From: Paenibacillus sp. DMB20
Lineage (GTDB): Bacteria > Bacillota > Bacilli > Paenibacillales > Paenibacillaceae
Assembly (NCBI RefSeq): GCF_000987955.1
Contig: NZ_LAZU01000018.1
Span: 62,001-126,000 of the forward strand
Length of the DNA stretch: 64,000 bases
Reading direction: 5' to 3'
In this document: positions 18,838 through 30,547 of the stretch, in pieces
Position numbering within the stretch: position 1 is the stretch's first letter
How the letters are laid out: every line of letters starts with the position of its first letter
Program-made: the position numbers and the translations under genes
The notes under the pieces: model-generated
Told to the model about the DNA's origin: nothing
Databases searched by the model: none
The model's input: only the letters and a program-made list of their open reading frames with translations

Positions 18838-19831
18838 ATGAACAACAATTTACGTCCGGTCGGAATTGTAGGGGCAGGCAAGTACGTCCCTGAACAAATA
18901 TTAAGCAACAGCGATTTGGAAAAAATGGTGGATACCTCGGATGAATGGATCGTTTCCCGAACGGGGATCCGCGAACGGCACATCGCATCGAAGGAGGAGG
19001 CGACTTCGGACCTGGCTTACCAGGCGGCGCTCAAAGCCCTGGAATCCGCAGGAATGTCCGGTCAGGATCTGGATCTGATCATCGTGGCCACGGTGACGCC
19101 CGATATGTTTTTCCCTTCGACGGCCTGCCTGCTGCAGGACCGGCTCGGCGCCAAAAAAAGCGGCGGCCTTCGATTTGTCCGCAGCCTGTTCGGGTTTTGT
19201 GTACGGTCTTGCGACTGCCACAAACTTCTTGCAGACCGGAATGTACAACAACGCATTAGTCATCGGGGCGGATTGCTTGTCCCGGATCACGGATTACACC
19301 GACCGGAATACCTGCGTGCTGTTCGGTGACGGCGCCGGCGCCGTTGTTTTGGGCGAAGTGCCGGAAGGGCGCGGTTTCCAGGCGTTTGATCTCGGCGCTG
19401 AGGGCGCCGGCGGCGCCCACCTGTATTTGGAGGCCGGCGGCTCCCGTCTGCCGGCTTCCGCCGAGACGGTGGAAGCGAAGAAGCATGCGATCTACATGAA
19501 CGGCCGCGAGGTGTTCAAATTCGCCGTTCGCGTGATGAGCTCCGCTACCGAGCATGTTTTGACCAAAGCGGGTACGTCCAAAGAAGACATTGACTTGTTC
19601 ATCCCGCATCAGGCGAATATACGCATCATCCAATCGGCGATGGAGCGTTTGAACCTGCCGCCCGAGAAGGTTGTCATCAACGTGGACAAGTACGCGAATA
19701 CTTCAGCCGCTTCCGTGCCTCTGGCTTTGGTGGAGGCTTTTGAGGAAGGCCGGATCAAGGAAGGCGATACCATTCTGATGGTCGGCTTCGGCGGCGGCTT
19801 GACCTGGGGCGCTTCCGTTCTCAAATGGTAG
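18838..19831 (+). CDS. fabH: 3-oxoacyl-ACP synthase III FabH (frameshift in A7 run)
   Basis: FabH condenses acetyl- or branched acyl-CoA with malonyl-ACP to start fatty acid elongation. Removing one A from 19153-19159 joins LGAKK to [16 protein letters not shown] and restores a ~330-aa enzyme. The catalytic triad is present: Cys in SAACSGF, His in [10 protein letters not shown] and Asn in [11 protein letters not shown]. The exact start is uncertain: ATG 18838, or GTG 18826 overlapping the plsX stop. The gene is surely essential, so the break is almost certainly an error. Confidence 0.93.
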
Positions 19832-19876
19832 CTTCACCGTAGAAAAGTTTGATGCAAGCTGAAAGGAGCCGTTCTT

Positions 19877-20809
19877 TTGGGTAAAATCGCATTTGTGTTT
19901 CCTGGGCAGGGCGCCCAGTCCGTAGGCATGGCAAAGGATGTGTACGAATCTATTCCGTCATCCCGGAAGGTTATCGATCAAGCGGATAAAATATTGGGTT
20001 TTTCGCTCAGTTCCATGATGTTTGAAGGCCCGGAGCAGGAACTGAAGCAAACTTACAATACGCAGCCTGCGCTGCTGACCGCCAGCGTGGCTTATTTGGA
20101 GGCCTTGCGTGAAAAAGGGATTTCTCCCGACTATGTAGCGGGTCACAGCCTTGGCGAGTACAGCGCCCTCGTGGCGGCCGACGTGATGACGCCGGCGGAG
20201 GCGGTCGCCGTCGTCCGCGCCCGCGGCGAATTCATGGAGCAAGCCGTCCCCGGCGGACAGGGAGCCATGGCGGCCGTCCTCGGCGCGGATCGCGAGGCTT
20301 TGAGCGGGCTTTGCGCCGGGATTACCTCCGAAGGCAAGCCGGTGGAGCTCGCCAACATTAACTGTCCCGGGCAAATTGTCATTTCGGGCACGGCTGAAGG
20401 TGTGGCAGCCGCTTCCGAGCGCGTCAAGGAAGCCGGAGGGAAGCGGGCGATTCCGCTGGAAGTCAGCGGACCGTTTCACTCTTCCCTGATGAGGTCGGCG
20501 GCGGAACGCCTTGAGGTTAAGTTGAAGGAAGTTAAGCTGGCTGAGCCGTCCGTGCCTGTCGTCGCCAACGTGACCGCTCGTCCGGCAAGCGACTCCGGGC
20601 AGATCAGGTCGCTGCTCGTCGAGCAGGTCTACTCGCCGGTTTTGTGGCAGGACAGCGTGGAATGGATGATCGGCGAAGGGGTTGACGTTTTCGTGGAAAT
20701 CGGACCGGGAAGCGTCCTTACGGGCTTGATCAAGAAGATCGACAAAAACGTAAAGCTGGTCAATATCAACAGCCTAGACAGCATTCGGGAGCTTGAAGCA
20801 TTGGGCTAA
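19877..20809 (+). CDS. fabD: Malonyl-CoA:ACP transacylase FabD
   Basis: This 310-aa enzyme loads malonyl groups onto [16 protein letters not shown] opens the protein, the nucleophile is S91 in GHSLGEYSA, and the base is the His in GPFHSSLM. It starts with TTG at 19877, with AAAGGAG ten bases upstream. It lies 45 bases after fabH and 52 before fabG in the same operon. Confidence 0.96.
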   Translation: MGKIAFVFPGQGAQSVGMAKDVYESIPSSRKVIDQADKILGFSLSSMMFEGPEQELKQTYNTQPALLTASVAYLEALREKGISPDYVAGHSLGEYSALVAADVMTPAEAVAVVRARGEFMEQAVPGGQGAMAAVLGADREALSGLCAGITSEGKPVELANINCPGQIVISGTAEGVAAASERVKEAGGKRAIPLEVSGPFHSSLMRSAAERLEVKLKEVKLAEPSVPVVANVTARPASDSGQIRSLLVEQVYSPVLWQDSVEWMIGEGVDVFVEIGPGSVLTGLIKKIDKNVKLVNINSLDSIRELEALG

Positions 20810-20861
20810 GCCGCCTAAAGGTCCCGAATGCCGGGTAAACTCGGGGAAAGGAGGTATAATT

Positions 20862-21611
20862 ATGACAAAACCTTTGAATGGGCAGACTGCTCTTGTAACC
20901 GGCGCCTCGCGCGGGATTGGCCGGAGCATTGCGCTTGCATTGGCCGAGCAGGGAGCGAACGTCGCCGTCAATTATTCCGGCAATGAAGCGGCAGCCGCCG
21001 AGGTCGTGGAGGAAATCCGTGCCAAAGGTGTAGAGGCCATCGCCCTGAAAGGCAACGTGGGCAACAGCCAGGAAGCGGATGCCCTGGTGAAGCAGGTTGT
21101 CGATACATGGGGCAGAATCGATATTCTGGTGAATAATGCCGGGATTACAAGAGATAATTTAATCATGCGGATGAAAGAGGAAGAATTCGACCAAGTGATT
21201 GAGACGAACCTCAAGGGCGTATTCAACTGCCTTAAGGCGGCTACCCGTCCGATGATGAAGCAGCGCTACGGCCGCATCATCAATATTTCCTCTGTTGTCG
21301 GAGCCCTGGGCAATGCCGGTCAGGCCAACTACGTTGCCGCGAAAGCGGGGGTGATCGGACTGACCAAATCGGCGGCCCGGGAGCTTGCGTCCCGCGGAAT
21401 TACCGTGAATGCCGTCGCGCCCGGGTTTATCGACACCGATATGACGCGGGAGCTGCCGGAGGATCTGCGCGAGAAGATGATGGTTGACATCCCGCTCGCG
21501 CGTCTTGGAAAGCCGGAGGAAATCGCTGAAGTCGTTACATTCCTTGCTTCATCCGGAGCGTCTTACGTGACGGGACAAACCCTTCACGTGGACGGCGGCA
21601 TGTACATGTAA
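20862..21611 (+). CDS. fabG: 3-oxoacyl-ACP reductase FabG
   Basis: This 249-aa short-chain dehydrogenase performs the first reduction of each fatty acid elongation cycle with [13 protein letters not shown] at residues 13-20 binds the cofactor. The catalytic Ser (INISSVVG) and Tyr-Lys (NYVAAKAG) follow, with the family C-terminus [21 protein letters not shown] before ATG 20862 sets the start; an upstream in-frame extension has no site. Confidence 0.96.
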   Translation: MTKPLNGQTALVTGASRGIGRSIALALAEQGANVAVNYSGNEAAAAEVVEEIRAKGVEAIALKGNVGNSQEADALVKQVVDTWGRIDILVNNAGITRDNLIMRMKEEEFDQVIETNLKGVFNCLKAATRPMMKQRYGRIINISSVVGALGNAGQANYVAAKAGVIGLTKSAARELASRGITVNAVAPGFIDTDMTRELPEDLREKMMVDIPLARLGKPEEIAEVVTFLASSGASYVTGQTLHVDGGMYM

Positions 21612-21727
21612 ACCCCGGCCTTTTGGCATTGCAGATGCAGAGGCCGGAACAAAAAAACGTTTTCAAATGCCTTCTATGGCAATTTGAATTCATATCTCGT
21701 ATAATTACCAAAGAGGAGGTGAGCCGG

Positions 21728-21961
21728 ATGTCCGATGTATTGGAACGCGTGAAACGCATCGTCGTCGACCGCCTGGGTGCTGACGAAGCCGACGTTACAC
21801 TTGAAGCATCTTTCAAAGATGACCTTGGTGCTGATTCTCTCGACGTAGTAGAATTGGTGATGGAATTGGAAGATGAGTTTGATATGGAGATCTCTGATGA
21901 AGATGCGGAGAAAATTACGACCGTAGGTGAAGTTGTGAAGTACATACAATCTCATACCTAA
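21728..21961 (+). CDS. acpP: Acyl carrier protein
   Basis: This 77-aa acidic four-helix protein carries growing acyl chains. S37 in the DSL motif ([14 protein letters not shown]) is the phosphopantetheine site. GAGGAGGTGA precedes ATG 21728. It lies 116 bases after fabG, a gap that contains no clear promoter. A hairpin follows the stop. Confidence 0.97.
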   Translation: MSDVLERVKRIVVDRLGADEADVTLEASFKDDLGADSLDVVELVMELEDEFDMEISDEDAEKITTVGEVVKYIQSHT

Positions 21962-21972
21962 GTCATAAAGTT

Positions 21973-22004
21973 AAGTCCCGTTCTTTTTTTGAAAGGCGGG
22001 ACTT
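21973..22004 (+). terminator. Hairpin after acpP
   Basis: AAGTCCCG (21973-21980) pairs with CGGGACTT (21997-22004). The T run is in the loop rather than after the stem, so it may be a weak terminator, an attenuator or an mRNA-stabilising hairpin. Confidence 0.5.
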
Positions 22005-22119
22005 CTCCTCATTTCGAGAAATCGGTTCTCATGTTCAAATGTAAGTACTGATAGATTATTGCTGCCTGAGGCCCCGGACTTTGGGAAAGTCAAGGCAGTC
22101 CATATAGAGGTGAGTCTGT

Positions 22120-23355
22120 TTGAAACAAAGAGTGGTTGTTACAGGTATGGGCGTCATGACCTCCTTGGGTCAGGATATCGAAACATTTTGGAACAGTTTG
22201 ATGAACGGCAAATCCGGCGTGTCTCACATCGAGGCTTTCGACGTCAGCGATTATCCGACCCGGATTGCCGCATCGGTGAAGGATTTTAATCCGGAAGACT
22301 ACATGGACCGCAAAGAAGCGCGCAAGATGGACCGGTTCGTTCAGTTTGCGGTTGCGGCCGGCAGCAAGGCGCTGGAAGACAGCGGGATTAGAATCGGCGA
22401 GAATGCGGATGCGGAACGCGTCGGCGTATCGATCGGTTCGGGGATCGGCGGTTTGGGAACCTGGGAAGACCAGCACAACGTGCTTTTGGAAAAAGGACCG
22501 AAGCGTGTCAGCCCGTTCTTCATTCCGATGATGATCGCGAATATGGCATCCGGCCAAATGTCGATCAATCTGGGCGCTAAAGGCCCGAACACCACCCAGG
22601 TAACGGCATGCGCAACAGGAAGCCACTCCATCGGAGATTCCATGCGCATCATTCAGCGGGGGGATGCCGATATCATGGTATGCGGCGGCGCCGAGGCGAC
22701 CATTCGTCCAACGGGCATGGCAGGCTTCTGCGCGATGCGCGCGATGTCAACCCGCAACGACGAACCCGAAAAGGCCAGCCGGCCGTTCGATACCGGCCGC
22801 GACGGTTTCGTCATGGGAGAGGGCGCCGGCGTTCTGATTCTTGAATCGCTTGAGCATGCCCAAAAACGGGGCGCCAAAATTTATGCCGAGGTCATCGGAT
22901 ACGGTTTGAGCGCCGACGCTTACCATATTACGGAGCCGGACCCGGACGGTGCGGCCCGCTGCATGAAGATGGCGATCCGCGATGCGGGCATCCGGCCGGA
23001 AGACATTGATTATATCAATGCGCACGGCACATCCACGCCGGTCGGCGACCGTTCGGAAACGGCAGCGGTCAAAATGGCGCTTGGCGACCATGCCTACAAG
23101 GTAGCCGTGAGCTCAACCAAATCGATGACGGGCCATCTCCTTGGTGCGGCTGGCGGCGTAGAGGCCATTATTTGCGCGCTGAGCCTTAAAAACCAAATCA
23201 TCGCTCCTACCATTAACCTGGAGGATCAGGATCCGGAATGCGATCTTGATTACGTGCCGAATGAACCAAGGAAAGCCGAGTTGGACGTCGTGATGTCCAA
23301 TTCGTTCGGATTTGGCGGTCATAACGCCACCATAATCCTGAAAAAATTCGCGTAA
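22120..23355 (+). CDS. fabF: 3-oxoacyl-ACP synthase II FabF
   Basis: This 411-aa elongating condensing enzyme carries the active Cys164 in TACATGSHS and the two His motifs [11 protein letters not shown] and [12 protein letters not shown]. Start is TTG 22120, with AGAGGTGA upstream. It follows acpP and precedes rnc by 13 bases, so the two are probably cotranscribed, as in other Bacillales. Confidence 0.96.
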   Translation: MKQRVVVTGMGVMTSLGQDIETFWNSLMNGKSGVSHIEAFDVSDYPTRIAASVKDFNPEDYMDRKEARKMDRFVQFAVAAGSKALEDSGIRIGENADAERVGVSIGSGIGGLGTWEDQHNVLLEKGPKRVSPFFIPMMIANMASGQMSINLGAKGPNTTQVTACATGSHSIGDSMRIIQRGDADIMVCGGAEATIRPTGMAGFCAMRAMSTRNDEPEKASRPFDTGRDGFVMGEGAGVLILESLEHAQKRGAKIYAEVIGYGLSADAYHITEPDPDGAARCMKMAIRDAGIRPEDIDYINAHGTSTPVGDRSETAAVKMALGDHAYKVAVSSTKSMTGHLLGAAGGVEAIICALSLKNQIIAPTINLEDQDPECDLDYVPNEPRKAELDVVMSNSFGFGGHNATIILKKFA

Positions 23356-23368
23356 GTAAGGGGACAGT

Positions 23369-24070
23369 GTGTTGAGTGGAGATCTGAAGCAGTTACAGCA
23401 TAAACTTCATATCCAGTTTCGTAACGGAATGCTGCTGAAGCAGGCCTTTACCCACGCTTCATATGTCAACGAACATCGTTTTAGCCAAAGTCAGGACAAC
23501 GAGCGTCTAGAGTTTTTGGGCGACGCGGTACTGGAACTCACCGTGAGCGAGTTCTTGTACAACCTGTACCCCGACCGGCCGGAAGGGGAACTGACAAAAC
23601 TCCGGGCTGCGATCGTATGCGAGCCCTCGCTGGTCAAATTTGCGGAAAGACTTGATTTTGGCCGGTATGTGCTATTAGGCAAAGGAGAAGAAATGACGGG
23701 CGGGCGTACCCGCCCGGCACTTCTTGCCGACGTGTTCGAGTCGTTTGTGGGAGCGCTATATCTCGATCAAGGGTTGGAAGCCGTCCGTGCCTTCCTGAGT
23801 GACCATGTGTTCCAATCGGTTACCGTGAACGGCCGCCCTCATATGAGTGATTATAAGACCGAGCTTCAAGAGCTTACGCAGCATCACGGTATGGGTACGC
23901 TGGAATACCGCATTGTTGAAGAACGGGGACCTGCGCATGAACGTGAGTTTGTCTCTGAAGTATTTATGGGAAGCGAATGTCTTGGACGCGGCAGCGGCCG
24001 ATCCAAGAAGGAAGCTGAGCAGCAGGCAGCAGCGGTTGCTTTAAAGCAGCTGAAGCGCGCTAACGCGTAA
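23369..24070 (+). CDS. rnc: Ribonuclease III
   Basis: This 233-aa double-strand-specific endonuclease processes rRNA precursors and structured RNAs. The signature [13 protein letters not shown] and the second acidic cluster ([17 protein letters not shown]) form the catalytic site. The C-terminal dsRNA-binding domain runs from about residue 155 ([11 protein letters not shown]) to the end. Start GTG 23369 is tight after fabF. The rnc-smc-ftsY order is conserved. Confidence 0.96.
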   Translation: MLSGDLKQLQHKLHIQFRNGMLLKQAFTHASYVNEHRFSQSQDNERLEFLGDAVLELTVSEFLYNLYPDRPEGELTKLRAAIVCEPSLVKFAERLDFGRYVLLGKGEEMTGGRTRPALLADVFESFVGALYLDQGLEAVRAFLSDHVFQSVTVNGRPHMSDYKTELQELTQHHGMGTLEYRIVEERGPAHEREFVSEVFMGSECLGRGSGRSKKEAEQQAAAVALKQLKRANA

Positions 24071-24286
24071 GCGGGCCGCCTTGGAGGACAAACAAAGAGC
24101 AAAGATCAGTCAAGCGGATAACCTGAGAGCCGAGGCTACGACTGTTTTTTTGCTCTTTTTTCGTTGTCCTGCGTTGTTAAATGACGGATGGTTCACCGGC
24201 AGCGCGCCGCTTCCTTTTAAAGGATGTCAGCGGCAGATTGGGATGAGCCGATATGGTACAATAACGGTAGAGGTGATTTGGGATAT

Positions 24287-27200
24287 ATGTTTTTGAAACG
24301 GATTGAATTAGCGGGTTTCAAATCGTTCGCCGATAAGACCGAAATGGAATTTGTGCGGGGAATCACCGCCGTGGTGGGACCGAACGGAAGCGGAAAAAGC
24401 AATATTTCCGACGGCATACGTTGGGTGCTGGGCGAACAGAGCGCAAAATCACTTCGCGGCGGCAAGATGGAAGACATTATTTTTGCCGGCAGCGACGCCC
24501 GGAAGGCCGTTAACTATGGAGAAGTCTCGCTGACCCTGGATAACGGGGATCATGTGCTTCCCCTGGATTTTAACGAGGTGACCGTTACCCGCCGCGTTCA
24601 CCGCAGCGGAGACAGCGAATATTTTATCAACAAGCAGTCATGCCGGCTGAAGGATATTACCGAGCTGTTCATGGATACGGGCATCGGCAAAGAGGCTTAT
24701 TCGATCATCGGACAAGGCCGTATCGAAGAAATATTGAGCACGCGTTCGGAAGACCGCCGGGGCATATTTGAAGAGGCCTCCGGGATCGTTAAATATAAAT
24801 CGCGCAAAAAGGAATCCGTCAGGAAGCTGGACGAGACGGAGCAGAACCTGCTTCGGATTCATGACCTGGTCACGGAGCTGGAGGATCAGATCGGTCCCCT
24901 GAAGGAGCAATCCGAGAAAGCGCTGAAATACAAAGAGCTAAAGGAACAGCTCAAGCGGAAGGAAATTTCGCTTTACGTGTATCAGATCGAGCAGATCCAC
25001 GGGGCATGGAGCGAAGCGAACGAGAAGCTGGAGAAGCTGAAGGAAGAGCAGCTGGCCCTGTCCACGGTTGTATCCGCCCATGATGCCAAGCTGGAGAGCG
25101 ACCGTTCGGCGCTGCGCCAGCTGGAGGACGAAGTGGAAACGATTCAGAATCAGCTGCTGCAGTTCAGCGAAGCCTTTGAGAAAAGCGAGGGTTACGGCGA
25201 GCTGCTGAAAGAGCGGCGCCGCAACCTTGAGCGTACGCGGGAGCAGCTCTCGCAGAGCGTGGATACCGGCGATTCGCGGTTAACCGAACGCCAAGAAGAG
25301 CTTGCACGGATGAAGGACAAACTGGCCGCGCTGCAAACGGAATTGACGGAGCTGCGCGATCAGCTGTCGGCCGAGGAAGCCAAGCTGGTCGGCGTGACCG
25401 GAGGCATCAGTCAGCAGCAGGAGGAAAGCCTTAAAGGCAATCTCCTGGAGCTCATGAACCAGATGGCGCAGGCGCGCAATGAGATCCGCTACGCGGACCA
25501 GCAGCAGGAGGCGCTGGAGCGCCGGATGAACCGGGCACGGGAGGAATCCGGCAAATGGGATGTCCAGAAGGAGGAGCTTCTTCGCCGCAAGGAGCAGATT
25601 GATCGCAGCGTGGAGCGCTTCGGCAAGGAAATTGCGGAGCTGCGAAGCGGATATATAACGGAGAGCGAACGGTACCAATCGCTGCAGAAACTTCTGGACG
25701 AAAGCCAGGGAGCACTCCGCAAATGGGAACAGAAACGGGAGGCGCAGATTGCCCGCCGGGATACGATGAAGGAAATGCAGGATGATTTTGACGGGTTCAT
25801 GCTGGGCGTCAAGGAAGTGCTTAAGGCTTCCCGCAAGTCTGCGCTGCAGGGCGTTCACGGCGCCGTAGCCGAACTGATCCGGGTCCCGGAAAAGCTGGAA
25901 CTTGCCATGGAAACGGCCTTGGGCGCATCCGTGCAGCATATCGTCATGGAGAACGAAGCCGTATCCCGTCAGGCGATTTCCTTTCTGAAGCAGCGGCAGC
26001 TCGGCCGGGCAACGTTCCTTCCGCTGGACGTGATCCGTCCCCGGCATGTATCTCCCTCTGACCGTTCCATGGCGGAGGGAGAAGCCGGGTTTGTCGGCTT
26101 CGGGTCCGAGCTCGTGCAGTACGACCCGAAATACAGCAATATTGTAGGGAGCCTGCTCGGCAATGTCGTCATAGCCGAAACGCTAGAGCAGGCCAACAAA
26201 ATCGCTGCCCGCTTCCAGTACCGTTACCGCGTCGTCACCCTGGAAGGGGATGTCGTCAATGCCGGCGGTTCCATGACGGGCGGCAGCCATCATAAAAAAA
26301 AGCAACAACCTGCTTGGCCGCAAACGTCAGCTGGATCAGCTGGACCAGGAAATTGCCGAGACGGAAAAGCAGATCGTCAAGCTCCGCCAGGGAATCGAAC
26401 AGGTTCGCGGCCAAATGACCGAGTCCCAGGATAAGCTCGACCAGCTGCGAAAAGCCGGCGATGACAAGCGGTTGGAGGAGCAGCAGGCTGCGAGCGACCG
26501 CAAGCAGCTGGAGCACGAGCTCCGTCATGTGCTGGAGCAGGCCGAGCTTGCGGGCCAGGAGAAGACCAACCATGAGCAGGAAGCGAAGGAGATCCGCGAA
26601 AGCCGGGAGCGTGCCGTGAAGCAGCTTGCGGATCTCGAGAATGAGGAAAAGGCGACCCATCAGGCCATCCAGGCTGCCGAATTCGCCCGTAAAGCGAATG
26701 AATCGGCAAAAGAAGAACTTCAAAGCCAGCTGACCACCTTGAAGGTGCGGGAAGGCAAGCTGGATCAGGAAATTTTCTCGCTGGAGGATCAGCTGAAACG
26801 GCTGCAGTCCGACGTGGACAACCACGAAAAGGAGCAGCGCCAGAACCGGACGATGCTGTCCTCGGTTCTGGCGGAGCTGGAGCAAAATGCCGCCGAAAGC
26901 GTGAAGCAAATAGAAGACTTGAATCAATACCGGCTGAAGAAGGAAGAGGCCTCGAAGCAGCTTGAGTTTAAGCGCGCCTCCCGTGCTCAGCTCAGCAAGA
27001 AGCTGGAGCTTGAAGAAAACGAGACCCGGGAGCAGCGGAACCAGCTGAAGGCGGTTGAAGACCAGCTGCGCCAAACGGAGATCGGCGTGAACCGGCTGGA
27101 TGTGGAGCTGGAGAACATTCTTAAAAAGCTGAGCGAGGATTACGAGCTGAGCTATGAGCTGGCGAAGCAACGGTATCCGGTGCCGGAGGATGTGCCTGCC

Positions 27201-27857
27201 GCGCAGAATGAAGTGCGTGATCTGAAGCGGAGTTTATCGGCTCTTGGCGAAGTGAACCTCGGTGCCATTGAGGAATTCCAACGGGTGAACGAGCGGTACC
27301 AGTTCCTGAGCGAGCAAAAGGCTGACCTCGTCGAAGCCAAGACCACCCTGTACCAGGTCATCAAAGAAATGGACGACGAGATGTCCAAGCGCTTTAAAAC
27401 GACTTTTGACGCCATCCGGAAGGAATTCGTAACCGTATTTTCGAAGCTGTTCGGCGGCGGACGGGCCGATCTGATTTTGATCGATCCCGACCGGCTGCTG
27501 GAGACGGGCATCGACATCGTGGCACAGCCGCCGGGCAAGAAGCTTCAGAACCTGCAGCTGCTCTCCGGCGGGGAGCGCGCCTTGACGGCCATGGCGCTGC
27601 TGTTCGCCATCCTTCAGGTCAAGCCGGTGCCGTTCTGCGTGTTGGACGAGGTGGAAGCGGCGCTGGACGAAGCGAACGTCGTTCGTTTCGCCCAGTATCT
27701 GCGCGAATTTTCGGAGCAAACGCAGTTTATCGTGGTTACGCACCGCAAAGGCACGATGGAGGAAGCGGATGTTTTGTACGGCGTTACGATGGAGGAAGGC
27801 GGAGTTTCCAAGCTTGTATCCGTCAAGCTGGAAAACGAAGAACCCGAGATCGCCTGA
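24287..27857 (+). CDS. smc: Chromosome partition protein SMC (frameshift in A8 run)
   Basis: This is the ATPase of the SMC-ScpAB condensin that organises and segregates chromosomes. Walker A GPNGSGKSN is at residues 31-39. Two long coiled coils flank a hinge (about residues 515-670, ending AGGSMTGG). The C-terminus has LSGGERALTA and the Walker B FCVLDEVEAALDEAN. The frame breaks in the A run 26294-26301, and removing one base joins SHHKK to SNNLLGRKRQ and gives 1189 aa, the normal size. The start at 24287 follows GAGGTGA. Confidence 0.95.
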
Positions 27858-27892
27858 TAGAGATCCTAATATAAACCACATGGAGGAGACGT

Positions 27893-28892
27893 ATGAGCTT
27901 TTTTAAGAAATTGAAAGAGAGCATTTCCAGTAAAACCGAAAGCGTAACGAAGCAGTTCCGCGACGGTCTGGAGAAGACCCGCAAAGGACTGGTGGAGAAA
28001 GTATCGGACCTGATCATCCGCCGCAAAAAAAATCGATGAAGAGTTCTACGAGGAGCTTGAGGAGATTCTGATCGGGGCCGACGTCGGCGTGAATACGGTC
28101 ATGGACCTCATGGACGACCTTCGCGCGGAGGTGAAGAAACGCCGCATCGAGGATGCTGCCGATCTTCAGCCGGTGCTGTCGGAGAAGCTTATGGAGCTGC
28201 TGCGCGGCGACAATAACACCGAGCTGAGAATGAACCCGGACGGGATTACGGTCATTCTGTTTGTCGGCGTCAACGGGGTAGGAAAGACGACAACCATCGG
28301 CAAATTGGCCCACCGATTCAAGCAAGAAGGCAAAAAAGTGCTTCTGGCCGCCGGCGATACGTTCCGCGCAGGGGCGATCGAGCAGCTTGAAGTATGGGGG
28401 GAACGCGTCGGGGTTGAGGTAATCAAGCAGCAGCCCGGCTCGGATCCGGCCGCCGTTATGTTCGATGCGGTACAGGCGGCGAAGCAGCGGCAGGCTGACG
28501 TGCTTCTGTGCGATACGGCGGGACGGCTTCAGAACAAAACGAATCTGATGGAGGAGCTCAATAAGATCTTCCGCGTCATTCAGCGGGAAATTCCAAGCGC
28601 TCCGCATGAGGTGCTGATGGTGCTGGACGCTACGACAGGCCAGAATGCGCTGAGCCAGGCCAAGCTTTTCGGCGAGAAAAGCGGCGTAACGGGGCTTGTG
28701 CTGACCAAGCTTGATGGAACGGCCAAGGGCGGCATCGTCGTGGCGATCCGTCAAGAGCTTAACCTGCCCGTGAAACTCGTCGGCCTGGGCGAAAAAATGG
28801 GCGATCTGCAAACATTTGATTCCGAACAATTCGTGCATGCGCTCTTTGCAGGATTGATCAAAGAAGAAGAGGGCAATGAAGAATCCGTATAA
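27893..28892 (+). CDS. ftsY: Signal recognition particle receptor FtsY (frameshift in A8 run)
   Basis: FtsY is the GTPase that docks SRP-ribosome complexes at the membrane. Removing one A from 28025-28032 joins LIIRRKK to [13 protein letters not shown] and gives 332 aa. The N domain is followed by the G domain with [19 protein letters not shown] and [11 protein letters not shown] short amphipathic N-terminus ([11 protein letters not shown]) replaces the long acidic A domain of Gram-negatives. Start ATG 27893 follows GGAGGAG. It is the last gene of the rnc-smc-ftsY unit. Confidence 0.95.
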
Positions 28893-28920
28893 GGATCTGA
28901 CTTAGTTGCGCTTTAACGCA

Positions 28921-28960
28921 AAAAGAGGACCGGTAAGGTAAAAACCGGTCCTCTTTTTTC
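28921..28960. terminator. Bidirectional terminator after ftsY
   Basis: A 15-bp perfect inverted repeat (28921-28935 with 28945-28959) has A and T tails on its two sides. It serves ftsY and the leftward operon that ends at 28966. Confidence 0.92.
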
Positions 28961-28965
28961 GCGAA

Positions 28966-29175
28966 TCAGGATGAAACAATGCGAACAAACTCGATGGAAC
29001 GAAGCGGTATGATAGCAAGGTCCGTCGGAGGCCCGTAAATGATGGGAGGGACCTTCAGCGAAAGGGTTCCGCCGCTTACCCCCGCTACGGTTCCAACAAT
29101 GACATCGCCGGCTACCGTAACTTCCGCATCCGAGCCTATAAAGCCCTTAAGCCAATCGGTATAACGCATAGCCAT
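28966..29175 (-). CDS. Small beta-rich protein, DUF2642-like
   Basis: This 69-aa protein contains TVAGDVIVGTVAGVSGGTLSL and ends TDLAIIPLRSIEFVRIVSS. The pattern, a strand pair introducing a small ligand loop and then an IPxxxI strand, is shared with the gene just upstream. It resembles the Sm/SH3-like DUF2642 proteins common in spore formers, some of them spore-coat associated. AAAGGAGG precedes it. It is the last gene of the glycosyltransferase operon. The family call is tentative. Confidence 0.55.
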   Translation of the reverse strand: MAMRYTDWLKGFIGSDAEVTVAGDVIVGTVAGVSGGTLSLKVPPIIYGPPTDLAIIPLRSIEFVRIVSS

Positions 29176-29194
29176 CCTCCTTTCCCTTCAGAAT

Positions 29195-29515
29195 TTAGTA
29201 AACCGTTGTGATGCTCGAGAACGGAATGAGCACAAGGTCTCCCGAAGATTCCCGAATTTGGACGGCATCGACCGCCGTAGCCAGCACGACGCCTTTCAGC
29301 GTGGCAAACGTGGTGTTGATTTGAACGGATTGTCCGGTCCGGCTGCTGAAGAAATCGATAAGTTCCGGAATGACAACCAGTCCGGTCATGACTTGATCCT
29401 CCAGCTCCTCAACGCGGTCCGCCAGCAATTCCGTTTGTTCGGATAAAACGTCGACCTTGCGGGACAATTTTTTCACTTTGGCGGCCAAACGGCCGCAGAA
29501 AAGGAATCGGCACAT
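29195..29515 (-). CDS. Coiled-coil plus DUF2642-like domain protein
   Basis: In this 106-aa protein, residues ~10-42 form a coiled coil (KLSRKVDVLSEQTELLADRV). The remainder (TFATLKGVVLATAVDAVQI, ending LVLIPFSSITTVY) matches the beta pattern of the neighbour at 28966, so the two are probably paralogous folds. Its ribosome site GAAAGGAGG lies within the end of the upstream pyruvyltransferase gene, only a few bases before this start. This shows tight coupling. Confidence 0.55.
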   Translation of the reverse strand: MCRFLFCGRLAAKVKKLSRKVDVLSEQTELLADRVEELEDQVMTGLVVIPELIDFFSSRTGQSVQINTTFATLKGVVLATAVDAVQIRESSGDLVLIPFSSITTVY

Positions 29516-29518
29516 GGG

Positions 29519-30542
29519 TTAATCCCTCCTTTCGCAGGTCATATGGAATTCAATGTCTTTCTTTAATTGGTGCAGGGAAGCCCTGCTGATCTGTTCCGTC
29601 GTGCGGATCTTGGGCATCGCTTGATGGACGAGAGCCGGACTTTCTTTCAAAAAACGTCTCGGCCTGCTCAATCATCGATTCCAACGGAAGTCCGTAATCG
29701 TGGAAATACCGATCCAGCCCAAAGGAGCCGAGAAGGCTTTTGACCTTGTTCATCCGGCTGAAGGCCAGTACCGGTACCCCGCCGCGCAGCGCGGCAAGCG
29801 CCGGATGAAGTTTAAAGGTGATCAAATAATCGACGGATTGGATATAACTGTAGGTCAGTTCCAGATCCTGCAGGAACGGAAGCGTTTCAATGGACGATCC
29901 CGGATTTTTTTCCTTGATGTTTTTTTGAAGCCGCAGGCAGGTCTGATGGTCCGCAAACTGGTTTCCGGGATGGTGAATGACGGGGATGAGGACGATGTGG
30001 TATCCGAGCCGGATGAGGTGAAGCAGCAGGTCCGTCATGTTTTGAACCGGAAAAGAATCGTATGCGAACACGCAAACGCCGATGGTCTTTTTCTTTGAAA
30101 AGCGCTTTACGGGTATGGACGGCTCCCGGTAACCGAACACGATGTCCGGAGCGGTCTCGGCATTTTCGTGGAAACAGGCTCTTCTGGCGATATCCGTGGA
30201 GCGTTCGTCGCGGAATATCGCCCGTTTGGCGCCGGAAATGAAGGAGCGGTACTGAGCGACCTGGTCTGCCGGCCAGGTGTGTTCCGGGTAAGCGTCGACA
30301 ATGCCTACGCCGTATACCCAAGTCGGACGTTTTTTCAAAACAGGGGGGAAATAATAGCTGTTGAAGGAATACGGGGTGATGAGATCGCCTCCGCCGATAA
30401 TCACGGCATCCGTTAGTCCGGGATCCAGATAACGGGTCCAGGGATAAACGTGATGGTCGTTGAAGATTTGTCGCAGGGTATGCAAAAATAAATCGTCTCC
30501 AAAGTTCCCCATCCCGTAATATCCCGAAACGGCAATTTTCAT
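29519..30542 (-). CDS. Polysaccharide pyruvyl transferase family protein (frameshift in T6 run)
   Basis: It opens MKIAVSGYYGMGNFGDDLF, the hallmark of CsaB/WcaK-type pyruvyltransferases, which add ketal-linked pyruvate to cell-surface sugars. IIGGGDLI and TFKLHPALAALRGGVPVLAFS are further family blocks. As read, the C-terminus runs into an unrelated frame. Removing one base at 29649-29654 gives a natural end at 29519 and 340 aa. AAAGGAGG before ATG 30542 defines a separate gene, although the assembled frame reads in from the upstream glycosyltransferase. It is the third gene of a five-gene operon. Confidence 0.87.
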
Positions 30543-30547
30543 TGCGA

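Noticed and set aside
25280..26047. 255-codon minus-strand frame within smc
   Set aside because: It is a shadow of the SMC coiled-coil coding region; its leucine-rich composition follows from the helix codons on the other strand.
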